DNA of 39,808 nucleotides, taken from assembly GCA_023459335.1 (NCBI GenBank), contig JAEWUO010000033.1, forward strand, positions 1-39,808, read 5' to 3'. The position numbers and the translations under genes were made by a program. Below, piece by piece: positions 31,714 through 39,025 of this stretch. The notes beneath the pieces were generated by a model. The model was not told the DNA's origin, searched no databases, and was given only the letters and a program-made list of their open reading frames with translations. The DNA comes from Bacillota bacterium. GTDB taxonomy: Bacteria > Bacillota > Clostridia > Christensenellales > CAG-138. Within the stretch, counting starts at the first letter, position 1, and each line of letters opens with the position of its first letter.

Positions 31714-32867
31714 TTGTCCACCCCCTGATCCGAAACCGCATAGCAGCTGACGAAATGCGTTTTAGAGAGTTGCACTTCGCCCGGATACTCGCGCTTGCAG
31801 TCGGTACAGCAGCGTTCGCAGCGGTCGCGGAAATAGCAGTAATCCGGCATATCGATAGGGTTCGGCACCGAGCCGGGGATACTGTAAAGCCTCTCGCGCT
31901 CGCGCCCGACGACGGGCTTGGACTCCATGAGTCCGACCGTGTAGGGATGCGCGGGATGCAGGAACACCTCTTCGGTCGTCCCTTTCTCCACGATGCGTCC
32001 GGCGTACATGACCACGACGAGGTCCGCCATTTCAGCAACGACGCCGAGGTCGTGGGTGATCAGCATGATCGAGGAATTGATCTTGTTTTTCAGATTCCGC
32101 AGCAGGTCCAGAATCTGCGCCTGAATCGTCACGTCCAGCGCGGTGGTCGGCTCGTCCGCGATGATGAGCCGCGGGTTGCAGCTCAACGCCATCGCAATCA
32201 TGATGCGCTGGCGCATACCGCCGGATAGTTCGTGCGGAAACATCTGGTAAACGCCCTCGCAGTTGGCGATATTGACGAGTTCGAGCATCTCCAGCGTACG
32301 TTTCTTGACCTGCTCGTCACTCATTTCCGGATTGTGCAGCTTGATTACTTCGTCGATCTGCGCGCCAGCGCGGAATACGGGATTCAGGCTGGTCATCGGT
32401 TCCTGGAAGATCATGGAGACATAGTTGCCGCGGATGTTCTGCATCGCTTCGGTCGGGGTTTTCGCGATATCGTATACCAGATCGCCCGTATTGAAGCGGA
32501 TCGTCCCTTCTACGATCTGTCCCTGCGGCCGCTGCACAAGCTGCATGAGCGAGAGGCTCGTCACGCTCTTTCCGCAGCCGCTTTCACCGACGACGCCGAC
32601 GGTTTTGCCCTGCGGAATGTCAAAGCTGACGCCGTCGACGGCCTTGACCGTCCCGATGTCCGTAAAGAAATAGGTGTGCAGGTTATCGAATTCCGCGACG
32701 TTGTTTGGATCGCGCATCACCGTCAGGTATTCCTCCGGTGATACGTGTTTCCGGTTGCGCTGTTTTTCGATCGCGTCGGTAATGCGCCGGTTCTCGCGGG
32801 AAATCCGGTGCGATTCGCGGGCGGAGATATAATCCTGATCGTGAGATTTAGTCTTTAAAATTGCCAT
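31710..32867 (-). CDS. oppD: Oligopeptide ABC transporter ATPase, OppD-like (385 aa)
   Basis: The first nucleotide-binding subunit. Walker A GESGCGKSVTSLSL lies at about 97-110, the Q loop is MIFQEPMTSLNP, the signature is ELSGGMRQRIMIAMAL, Walker B is LIIADEPTTALDVTIQAQILDLL, and the switch histidine is in LITHDLGVVAEMADLV. The C-terminal cysteine cluster (CYFRDRCERCCTDC) is typical of OppD/DppD. Residues 1-57 form a highly charged leader (many Arg, Glu, Asp, His, Ser) ahead of the ATPase fold, which usual OppD proteins lack. The ATG at 32867 follows AGGTGG and is preferred over the GTG at 32876. Confidence 0.93.
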   Translation of the reverse strand: MAILKTKSHDQDYISARESHRISRENRRITDAIEKQRNRKHVSPEEYLTVMRDPNNVAEFDNLHTYFFTDIGTVKAVDGVSFDIPQGKTVGVVGESGCGKSVTSLSLMQLVQRPQGQIVEGTIRFNTGDLVYDIAKTPTEAMQNIRGNYVSMIFQEPMTSLNPVFRAGAQIDEVIKLHNPEMSDEQVKKRTLEMLELVNIANCEGVYQMFPHELSGGMRQRIMIAMALSCNPRLIIADEPTTALDVTIQAQILDLLRNLKNKINSSIMLITHDLGVVAEMADLVVVMYAGRIVEKGTTEEVFLHPAHPYTVGLMESKPVVGRERERLYSIPGSVPNPIDMPDYCYFRDRCERCCTDCKREYPGEVQLSKTHFVSCYAVSDQGVDK

Positions 32868-32876
32868 AACGCCCAC

Positions 32877-34625
32877 CTACCTCTTCATCTTGGGATCAAA
32901 CGCGTCCCTTAATCCGTCGCCGACAAAGTTGAATCCCAGCACCGTCAGCACGATGAGGATACCCGCCGGAATCCAGATGAACCAATAGTTGGTCATGATG
33001 TGGACGTTGGTCGCGGCGTTGATGATACTGCCCCAGGAGGCAAGCGGATACTTGACGCCGAGCCCCAGGAAGGACAGCGTGGCTTCCGTGATGATGATGC
33101 CGCCGAGGCTCATCGTCGCCTGTACGATCAAGAGCGGCATGATGTTCGGTATGAGGTGTTTGAAGATCCTGCGGGAAACGCGGATGCCGGTGGCTTCCGT
33201 CGCAATCATGAAATCCTGTTCGCGAAGAGAGAGGATCTGTCCGCGCACGACGCGGGCAATACTCGTCCAGCCCAGGATGCCAAGCACCGCCATGAGGATG
33301 AATATTCGTTTGATGGGGTCAATCTCCATCTTGTCCATCACGGTGCCGATGATCATGACGATCGGATAAAACGGGATGCAGTTGAACAGGTCGACAAAAC
33401 GCATGATCGCCGTATCGATCCAGCCGCCGAAGTATCCGGAGATGCCGCCGAGCACGATGCCGATAAACGTTTCAAGAAAGACGACGACGAACCCGACCAT
33501 CAGTGAGATGCGTCCGCCGTACATGAGGCGCGTCATAACGTCCATGCCGTTGCTGTCCGTGCCAAGCAGATGCGCGCCGCTCGGAAACGCAAACATCGTG
33601 ATCACTCGGGACTCCGTCAGCGTCCGCACGGTATAAGACTGATTCCCCCGTTCAAGACGGTACTCGACCTCGGCGCCCGTTTCGTCCGCAAACAGAAATT
33701 TGGTTTCCTTGTTTCGAATCGCATTTCGGATTGCCGTTTTAAAATCCCCCGTCAGGAAGATGTCGTTTGCGAGAGGCGAAACAAGAATATCGGAAATCGC
33801 GCAGACAGGAACCGTCTCTCCGCCTTTCTCCGCGACAACCAGCACCTCCTCTTCGCTGCGCTGCAATTGATAGGATACGCCGTTATAATCGAAAGTTGAG
33901 AGGCCTTTTGTCAGAGCTGCTTCCGAAGCGTAGCGAAAACCAAAGTCCTTCGCCATGCTCTCCGACTGTTCGTCATACGGGTCGTAAACATTTTTTGTTG
34001 CGAGCGCAATCGCGCTTACGTGATAAATTGCGGCGGTCTTGCCGTTGTGTTCAACGGTATAACCAACGCCGTCATATTCGAACTGCGTCTGCTTTGACGC
34101 GACAGCCTCCTCTGCGGCGGCGTTGAACTCCGGCGTCAGCGCGATATCCGCCCCTTCTACCGGAGCAATCGAAAACCGGTTGGCAATGATTCGCGCCTCC
34201 GCAATTTTCAGCGCGGCTCCAATCGTATAGAAATCTTCGCCTTCCTTGGTCAGCGTATATGTTTTATCCGCGTAAGAGAACGTGGCGCTGTTCTGCCCGA
34301 TCGCGAGAATCGCCTGCGCGAATGCAGCCTCGGGAATATCCGCGCCTTGCCGCGTCGTAAAGCGCAAATCCGTATTCCGCGTGCCGGTCGCATACTCCTT
34401 CATGATCTCTTCGTCGTGCTTAAACACCTGGGCTTGGCTATAGGGCGAAAACAGCCCTCCGAGAAACGAAAACGCAAACATCAAGACGAGAATAACCAGG
34501 CCCGTAATCGCAAGTTTGTTGCGTACAAAGCGTTTGAAAACCAGCATGCCCGGGGACAGAACGCGGATGCGGCGTTCGTCGTCCAATTTCTGGGTACTGA
34601 AGAAATTATTGTTTCGTGTTTCCAT
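32877..34625 (-). CDS. oppC: Oligopeptide ABC permease OppC-like with 280-residue insert (582 aa)
   Basis: The second membrane subunit. A first helix at about 37-58 (LAITGLVILVLMFAFSFLGG) is normal for OppC. In place of the usual short loop before the conserved HxLGTD motif there are about 280 extra residues (65-345) that should lie outside the membrane. The canonical part resumes at AHLLGTDSNGMDVMTRLMYGGRISLMVG (351-378) and includes the EAA-type loop ATEATGIRVSRRIFKHLIPN at 476-494 and LSFLGLGVKYPLASWG. The insert holds four degenerate repeats of about 65 residues. GAGGGGG six bases before the ATG at 34625 supports the start over 34688. Usual OppC proteins have about 300 residues. Confidence 0.93.
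   Translation of the reverse strand: METRNNNFFSTQKLDDERRIRVLSPGMLVFKRFVRNKLAITGLVILVLMFAFSFLGGLFSPYSQAQVFKHDEEIMKEYATGTRNTDLRFTTRQGADIPEAAFAQAILAIGQNSATFSYADKTYTLTKEGEDFYTIGAALKIAEARIIANRFSIAPVEGADIALTPEFNAAAEEAVASKQTQFEYDGVGYTVEHNGKTAAIYHVSAIALATKNVYDPYDEQSESMAKDFGFRYASEAALTKGLSTFDYNGVSYQLQRSEEEVLVVAEKGGETVPVCAISDILVSPLANDIFLTGDFKTAIRNAIRNKETKFLFADETGAEVEYRLERGNQSYTVRTLTESRVITMFAFPSGAHLLGTDSNGMDVMTRLMYGGRISLMVGFVVVFLETFIGIVLGGISGYFGGWIDTAIMRFVDLFNCIPFYPIVMIIGTVMDKMEIDPIKRIFILMAVLGILGWTSIARVVRGQILSLREQDFMIATEATGIRVSRRIFKHLIPNIMPLLIVQATMSLGGIIITEATLSFLGLGVKYPLASWGSIINAATNVHIMTNYWFIWIPAGILIVLTVLGFNFVGDGLRDAFDPKMKR
33597..34322 (-). repeat. Four degenerate repeats encoded in the OppC insert
   Basis: Units start near residues 102, 167, 232 and 294 of the OppC-like protein. 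Each has a helical half rich in Ala (xxxAI..A), then a core FxYxGxxYT-like strand: FSYADKTYTL at 116, FEYDGVGYTV at 182, FDYNGVSYQL at 245, and FLFADETGAEVEYRL at 310. Each then has a charged turn and a hydrophobic strand such as AIYHVSAIALA or PVCAISDILV. Core spacings are 66, 63 and 65 residues. The repeats are visible at protein level only. Confidence 0.65.
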
Positions 34626-34638
34626 GCCGCGCCCCCTC

Positions 34639-35625
34639 TCAGTTTGCCCGGACGCGCGGGTCCGCAATCGCGTACGAAATGTCCGCAATAATCAAACTGA
34701 CCTGCGTCAGAACTTCGATAAAAACGATATAAAACATGGTAAAGGGAATATCGCCCTGCGTAATCGCCTGATAGGAGATGTACCCGATACCGGGAATTTG
34801 GAAAAGCGTCTCCGTGATCATGGCTCCGCCAAACATGTTGGGCAGCAGATAGCTCGCATAGGTAATCAGCGGAATCATGGTGTTTCGAAACGCATGCTTA
34901 TTGATGACGACCCGTTCCGAAAGCCCTTTGGCGCGTGCCGTTCGGATATAATCTGCGTTGAGCACCTCAAGCATGTTGGTGCGCGTATAACGCATCAACC
35001 CGCCGATAGAGAGGATCATGAGCGTCAGAACCGGCAGCACCATATGATACCCGATATCCAGAACCTGCTGCCAGGTCGTCATCTGCTCGTGCATGCGGCC
35101 GACAAGCCCGTACAGATCGAACCAGCCGAGCTTGATGGAAAAGATATATTTCAGCAGCGTCGCAAGAAAGAACGTCGGCAAGGAAAGCCCCATCAGCGCT
35201 ATGACGGTTACGGTATAATCCGTTGCGCTGTATTGCTTGCGCGCGGCGAGAATGCCAAGCGGAATGCAAATGACCGCCTGCAGAATAAACGTGAACGCGT
35301 TGATGATCACGGAATACCAGATCACGCTGTTGAACTTCTGCACAACGGGTTGGTTAAACTTCCAGGAATACCCGAAATCCCCGCGAATCGCATACCCGAA
35401 CCAATTAAAAAAGCCCTTGAGTATCGACCCGTCGAGGCCGTACATACGGTTGAGCTGTTCTAGCAGTTCGCTGTAGCTCTTTGCGCCGGGCATCGTACTG
35501 AGCTGGCGCGCCATACGCTCGACAAACGAGGTCGGCAGGCAGCGGATGACCGCATAGGCCACCAGTGAACCAAAAAATACGATAAACGCTCCCAATATGA
35601 GCCTTCGGATGATAAATTTCCCCAT
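34639..35625 (-). CDS. oppB: Oligopeptide ABC permease, OppB-like (328 aa)
   Basis: The first membrane subunit, with an N-terminal helix (IIRRLILGAFIVFFGSLVAYAVIRCLPT) and about five further helices. Conserved segments are RGDFGYSWKFNQPV at about 81-94, GILAARKQYSATDYTVTVIALMGLSLPTFFLATLL, the EAA-like loop DYIRTARAKGLSERVVINKHAFRNTMIPLIT, and TETLFQIPGIGYISYQAITQGDIP near the C-terminus. Its own length is normal, so the unusual insert is restricted to OppC. GAGGGG precedes the ATG. It lies 13 bases upstream of the OppC gene and 84 bases downstream of the binding-protein gene. Confidence 0.95.
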   Translation of the reverse strand: MGKFIIRRLILGAFIVFFGSLVAYAVIRCLPTSFVERMARQLSTMPGAKSYSELLEQLNRMYGLDGSILKGFFNWFGYAIRGDFGYSWKFNQPVVQKFNSVIWYSVIINAFTFILQAVICIPLGILAARKQYSATDYTVTVIALMGLSLPTFFLATLLKYIFSIKLGWFDLYGLVGRMHEQMTTWQQVLDIGYHMVLPVLTLMILSIGGLMRYTRTNMLEVLNADYIRTARAKGLSERVVINKHAFRNTMIPLITYASYLLPNMFGGAMITETLFQIPGIGYISYQAITQGDIPFTMFYIVFIEVLTQVSLIIADISYAIADPRVRAN

Positions 35626-35647
35626 GGCAACCCCTCTATAACAACAG

Positions 35648-35689
35648 GAACTTTGCGCCCGCCGCAGATACGCAGCGGGCGCAAAGTTC
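35648..35689 (-). promoter_or_regulatory. Intercistronic hairpin between binding protein and OppB genes
   Basis: GAACTTTGCGCCCGC (35648-35662) is exactly complementary to 35675-35689, a 15-bp stem with a 12-base loop. On the minus strand it is followed by CTGTTGTTATAG, a weak T-rich tail. Such structures after binding-protein genes usually stabilise the upstream mRNA or stop part of the transcripts, giving more binding protein than permease. Confidence 0.65.
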
Positions 35690-35709
35690 TATTTGACATA
35701 TGGAATCGG

Positions 35710-38169
35710 TTAATTCATTTCAACCTTTTCGATTTCCCTAATCCAGGTCCAATACGTCGTGATATCCGGCGTAATCGTGCTCAGATTCACGCGCTCTGTC
35801 GAAAAGATCGTGCAGTTCTGGCGCTGATAGACCGGAATCTCAACCGCCCAGTCGGCAACGATGTCGAGGCACTGCTTGTAAATCGCCTTGCGGTAGGACT
35901 GATCGTCGCTCTTGCGCGCGTCAACAATCAGCTGGTCGAGCGTCGGGTCATCGATCTGATAGCTGTTGGAATCAGAGCCGCCTCTGCCTACAATCCCGGA
36001 GCTATGATAAACCTGATACATATCCGGATCGATGGTCGCCTGCCAGGCCATGCACCACATATCCGCTTCGCCCGAGTTCACTCTGCTGACGATGAGGGAG
36101 AAGTCGTCGATGTCGCTGATCTTCAGCTCAAAGCCGATGGTCGCCAGCGCGGCAGCCGCATCGGTCAGAATCGCGAAGGACGGATGGTCGCCCACGCCGT
36201 CGCCGCCGATGAGCGCTTCGTAGCTCAGCTTCGCGCCCGCGGGGGCCGCGGTAAGTTTGCCGGCCGTTTCATCATAGGTAAAGCCTGCGGCTTTGAAGTA
36301 ACCAATGGCTGCCTGCAGAGCGGCGGCATACTTCTCGTCCGTCGACATGCTGGAGCTGTAGATGTCCTTGCCGTCCACATCGGTAGAGAAGGCAATCTTG
36401 TATCCCTCGTCGGTCGGCTGCGGCGCCGCCCAGGAGGTACTCGAGATCGGGTAGTTGATGACGTTTGCGGCTTCGCCATAGTAACTGTCGATCGCGACGT
36501 CACGATAGGCCGACAGAACGGTCGCAATCGCTTTGCGCAGATCCTTGGACTGCGCGCTCGCCGGGTCCGTGCCAACCAGAACGTTGGACGCGTTCATGCC
36601 GATATAGCCGTAGCCAAGGTAAGCCGCCTTCACGGTATCGACCACATCGCCGGAAATCTCGCCGTTGGAGTTGTATCCGGAGATCTCCTCGAAACGCTTC
36701 TTGGATCCGCTCATATCGCCCGCATCGACCGTTGCGGAGGCAACGCCGGCAACAATCTCGGTTTCGTCCGTTTCTTTATACTGGACAAATTCCGTCTTGG
36801 GCTTTCCGAAATAGTAGAATTCGCTCGCCTCGTAGTAGCAAACGCGGTTTTCATACTTGATGAACTTGTAGGGGCCTGCGCCCATGGGCTGGTTCGTCTT
36901 TGCCTGCACGAGGGAGAGATCGCCAAACGGATGACCGAACTTGTTGTTCGCATAGTCATACTGCGCTTCGTCTCCGTAATAGTGCAGCGGTGCAAGGTAG
37001 AGTCCGCAGATCGTATAAATTGCCGGCGCATCGTAACCCTTTGTTTTTACCTCTACGGTATACTGATCGATCTTCTTGATGCCTTCGATATTCGGGATAC
37101 CGCCAGCCATCGCGGGGTCTGTCTTCGCCTGGGCGGAAATAAAGTCGCTCTGCGCCTGCGCCAGCGTGCCGGTTGCCGCAGTATCGACCGCTTCTACGCC
37201 AAAGAACGCTTCCGGATCTCCGGCGTATTTGGCATAAGCCTCCGCATAAAGGTCTTCGATCGTCGGGAACGTCGTGGTCAGATCCCAGGTGGTACCGGTC
37301 GATCCGCCCGCGAGCAGGCCGTTGGCATCCGGGGCCGCGAAGCCCCAAACGTACATGCCAAGGGCGATCTTCAAGCCCTCGTTTGCCGCAAGATCCGCAT
37401 CGGTCTTGCCGAGGTCTGCGATATAAGATGCGTAATTGGCAACAACATAGTTCACGATATCCTGAACGTCGCCAATCCACGCGGCCTTTTCAAAATCCCA
37501 GTAAGAGGTTTGCTGTTCCTGCGTCCAGGCATCGGTCGAGGCCCAAACGTGATCCGCACCGGCCGCGCGAATCGCAACAGCCATATCCATATACTTGGTG
37601 TATACATCGTCGGAGGTCTGCGTCTGATAGTTCTTCAGACCGATGATGTTGTAAGAACCGAGTGTCGTCGGCCCGATATAAGCCGGGTCGGCAAATACAT
37701 AGTAGTTGAAAATGATATCATCGGCGTCCGCCAGCTCGCCATCCGAGAATTTAACATTATCGGCGAGTTTGAGCGTATAGGTCGTGATATCCGTCGCTTC
37801 GTCGACGCTCACGGCAACGTCGCAAGGGCCGGTATACGTATAATCCGTGCCATTATATGGAATCGTCTCGCCCTCGATGGCGTTGTATACGATACCGCCC
37901 AAACGGTCGGTGGTCAGCAGGTTAATCTGCGTCAGCTCCATCGCGTGGAGATCCGGTACCGTTTCGTTATAAAACGGAGAAAACTTCTGATTGAATTCCT
38001 GGTCTGCAATAACAAGCGGCACCGCTTCCGCCGCTGCGGTTTCCGCGGGGGCGGCAGTTGCCTCTGTCGTTTCCGGTGTGGTCGTCTTCGGCTGGCATGC
38101 CGCGAGAACGCCGACGCACATGATCAGCGCCAGCAATGCCGCCAGAATTCTGCTGCTCTTTTTGTTCAT
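35710..38169 (-). CDS. oppA: Enlarged family-5 solute-binding lipoprotein (819 aa)
   Basis: The extracytoplasmic receptor of the transporter. A lipoprotein signal peptide ends at a lipobox LAAC with the lipidated Cys at residue 25, followed by a Thr/Ala/Pro-rich tether to about 50. Family-5 binding protein features are FSPFYNE, VKFSDGELADADDIIFNY at about 139-156, GIKKIDQYTVEVKTKGYDAP, QPMGAGPYKFIKY, LRKAIATVLSAYRDVAIDSYYG and YRKAIYKQCLDIVADWAVEIPVY near the end. Common members have about 500-600 residues; most of the extra length lies at about 180-355, between these two blocks. AAGGAGG lies seven bases before the ATG at 38169 (another ATG is directly in front). The ligand, peptide or other, is unknown. 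Confidence 0.92.
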   Translation of the reverse strand: MNKKSSRILAALLALIMCVGVLAACQPKTTTPETTEATAAPAETAAAEAVPLVIADQEFNQKFSPFYNETVPDLHAMELTQINLLTTDRLGGIVYNAIEGETIPYNGTDYTYTGPCDVAVSVDEATDITTYTLKLADNVKFSDGELADADDIIFNYYVFADPAYIGPTTLGSYNIIGLKNYQTQTSDDVYTKYMDMAVAIRAAGADHVWASTDAWTQEQQTSYWDFEKAAWIGDVQDIVNYVVANYASYIADLGKTDADLAANEGLKIALGMYVWGFAAPDANGLLAGGSTGTTWDLTTTFPTIEDLYAEAYAKYAGDPEAFFGVEAVDTAATGTLAQAQSDFISAQAKTDPAMAGGIPNIEGIKKIDQYTVEVKTKGYDAPAIYTICGLYLAPLHYYGDEAQYDYANNKFGHPFGDLSLVQAKTNQPMGAGPYKFIKYENRVCYYEASEFYYFGKPKTEFVQYKETDETEIVAGVASATVDAGDMSGSKKRFEEISGYNSNGEISGDVVDTVKAAYLGYGYIGMNASNVLVGTDPASAQSKDLRKAIATVLSAYRDVAIDSYYGEAANVINYPISSTSWAAPQPTDEGYKIAFSTDVDGKDIYSSSMSTDEKYAAALQAAIGYFKAAGFTYDETAGKLTAAPAGAKLSYEALIGGDGVGDHPSFAILTDAAAALATIGFELKISDIDDFSLIVSRVNSGEADMWCMAWQATIDPDMYQVYHSSGIVGRGGSDSNSYQIDDPTLDQLIVDARKSDDQSYRKAIYKQCLDIVADWAVEIPVYQRQNCTIFSTERVNLSTITPDITTYWTWIREIEKVEMN

Positions 38170-38236
38170 CATACTTCCTCCTTATAATTTTGTCTGAATC
38201 TGTATAAAAGACTGGATAACCGACTAGTAGCTATTA

Positions 38237-38800
38237 TCATATATCATACCGAACCCCGCCGTTTTCGTCAATGGCAACACAGGCAAATAGTGTATGAAAT
38301 TGCGACAATGCGCCGAATATACATAACCCGCAGAGGAACGATTCGGCCAGTGCGGCGGCTTCCCCCCGTCCGCGCGCGGCGGCGAAAAAAAGAAACGCCG
38401 CGTTCCCTAAAATCAGGCATCCGCAAAGAATCAGCGCGGCAATCAGCGCGCCTTTCTGCCGGACGAGGTATTTATCATATTCGGCGTATTCGAGCGGTTT
38501 GTTTTTGACAGTCAGCAGCAGCGCGCGGACAAAGGCAAGACCGAGCGGCAGCAGCAGCACGACATACGGCAGAACGACATAGAACGCCGCGGGTTCCCCC
38601 GCGCCGCCCAGCGAAGCCGCGCCGGACAGCCCGACGGACAGATACAGACCGGCGGAACAGATCAGCAGCAGCAGATATGCCGCCTTGCGGCGGTTCAGTT
38701 CCGGCCGCGGCATCGCAAGGCGATAATGTTTTCCGGTGTAGCAAACCGACTTGCCGTCGTGCGTATAGTCCTTCGCATAATCCCGCGTTCTTTTGAACAT
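38237..38800 (-). CDS. Four-helix membrane protein of unknown function (187 aa)
   Basis: I do not recognise a family. A charged N-terminal segment (FKRTRDYAKDYTHDGKSVCYTGKHYRLAMP) precedes four hydrophobic segments at about 40-62, 72-94, 115-138 and 150-172. The tail is short and acidic, VAIDENGGVRYDI. AGGGAGA lies four bases before the ATG, and a perfect TATAAT (minus strand, 38829-38834) about 30 bases upstream supports its own transcription. Its 3' end overlaps the promoter of the ABC operon, so transcription of this gene may also feed or disturb that promoter. Confidence 0.7.
   Translation of the reverse strand: MFKRTRDYAKDYTHDGKSVCYTGKHYRLAMPRPELNRRKAAYLLLLICSAGLYLSVGLSGAASLGGAGEPAAFYVVLPYVVLLLPLGLAFVRALLLTVKNKPLEYAEYDKYLVRQKGALIAALILCGCLILGNAAFLFFAAARGRGEAAALAESFLCGLCIFGALSQFHTLFACVAIDENGGVRYDI
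38243..38271 (-). promoter_or_regulatory. Sigma-A promoter of the opp-like operon
   Basis: On the minus strand TTGACG, a 17-base spacer and TATGAT, about 75 bases before the binding-protein start. Both hexamers lie within the last codons of the upstream membrane-protein gene. Confidence 0.65.
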
Positions 38801-38932
38801 GCGTTCTCCCTGATCGGATAATAGGCTGATTATAGCGTTACGGGGCGCGGAAGAAAAGTAGTTTGCGATTCAATTGCGTATCTTGCGCGATCAGAACTGA
38901 TGAAGATACAAGCAGCTTGCCTGCCGCCGCCG

Positions 38933-38961
38933 TTGTCTTTTTGCGCCGCGCTTGATATACT
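38933..38961 (+). promoter_or_regulatory. Extended -10 promoter of the GNAT-like gene
   Basis: TTGTCT (38933-38938), a 17-base spacer and TATACT (38956-38961) preceded by TGA, an extended -10. The start codon is at 39026. Confidence 0.6.
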
Positions 38962-39025
38962 GCGTTCAAGGCGCATACTTTCGCCGCCCGTATTGGAAAC
39001 GGCGGCGCAAACGGGGGATATCGTC

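Noticed and set aside
35653..38187. A very long open frame on the plus strand opposite the binding-protein gene
   Set aside because: Its product is Arg/Val/Gly-rich without any domain, and the minus strand has a signal peptide, family-5 motifs, promoter and ribosome binding site. It is a composition effect of the GC-rich real gene.
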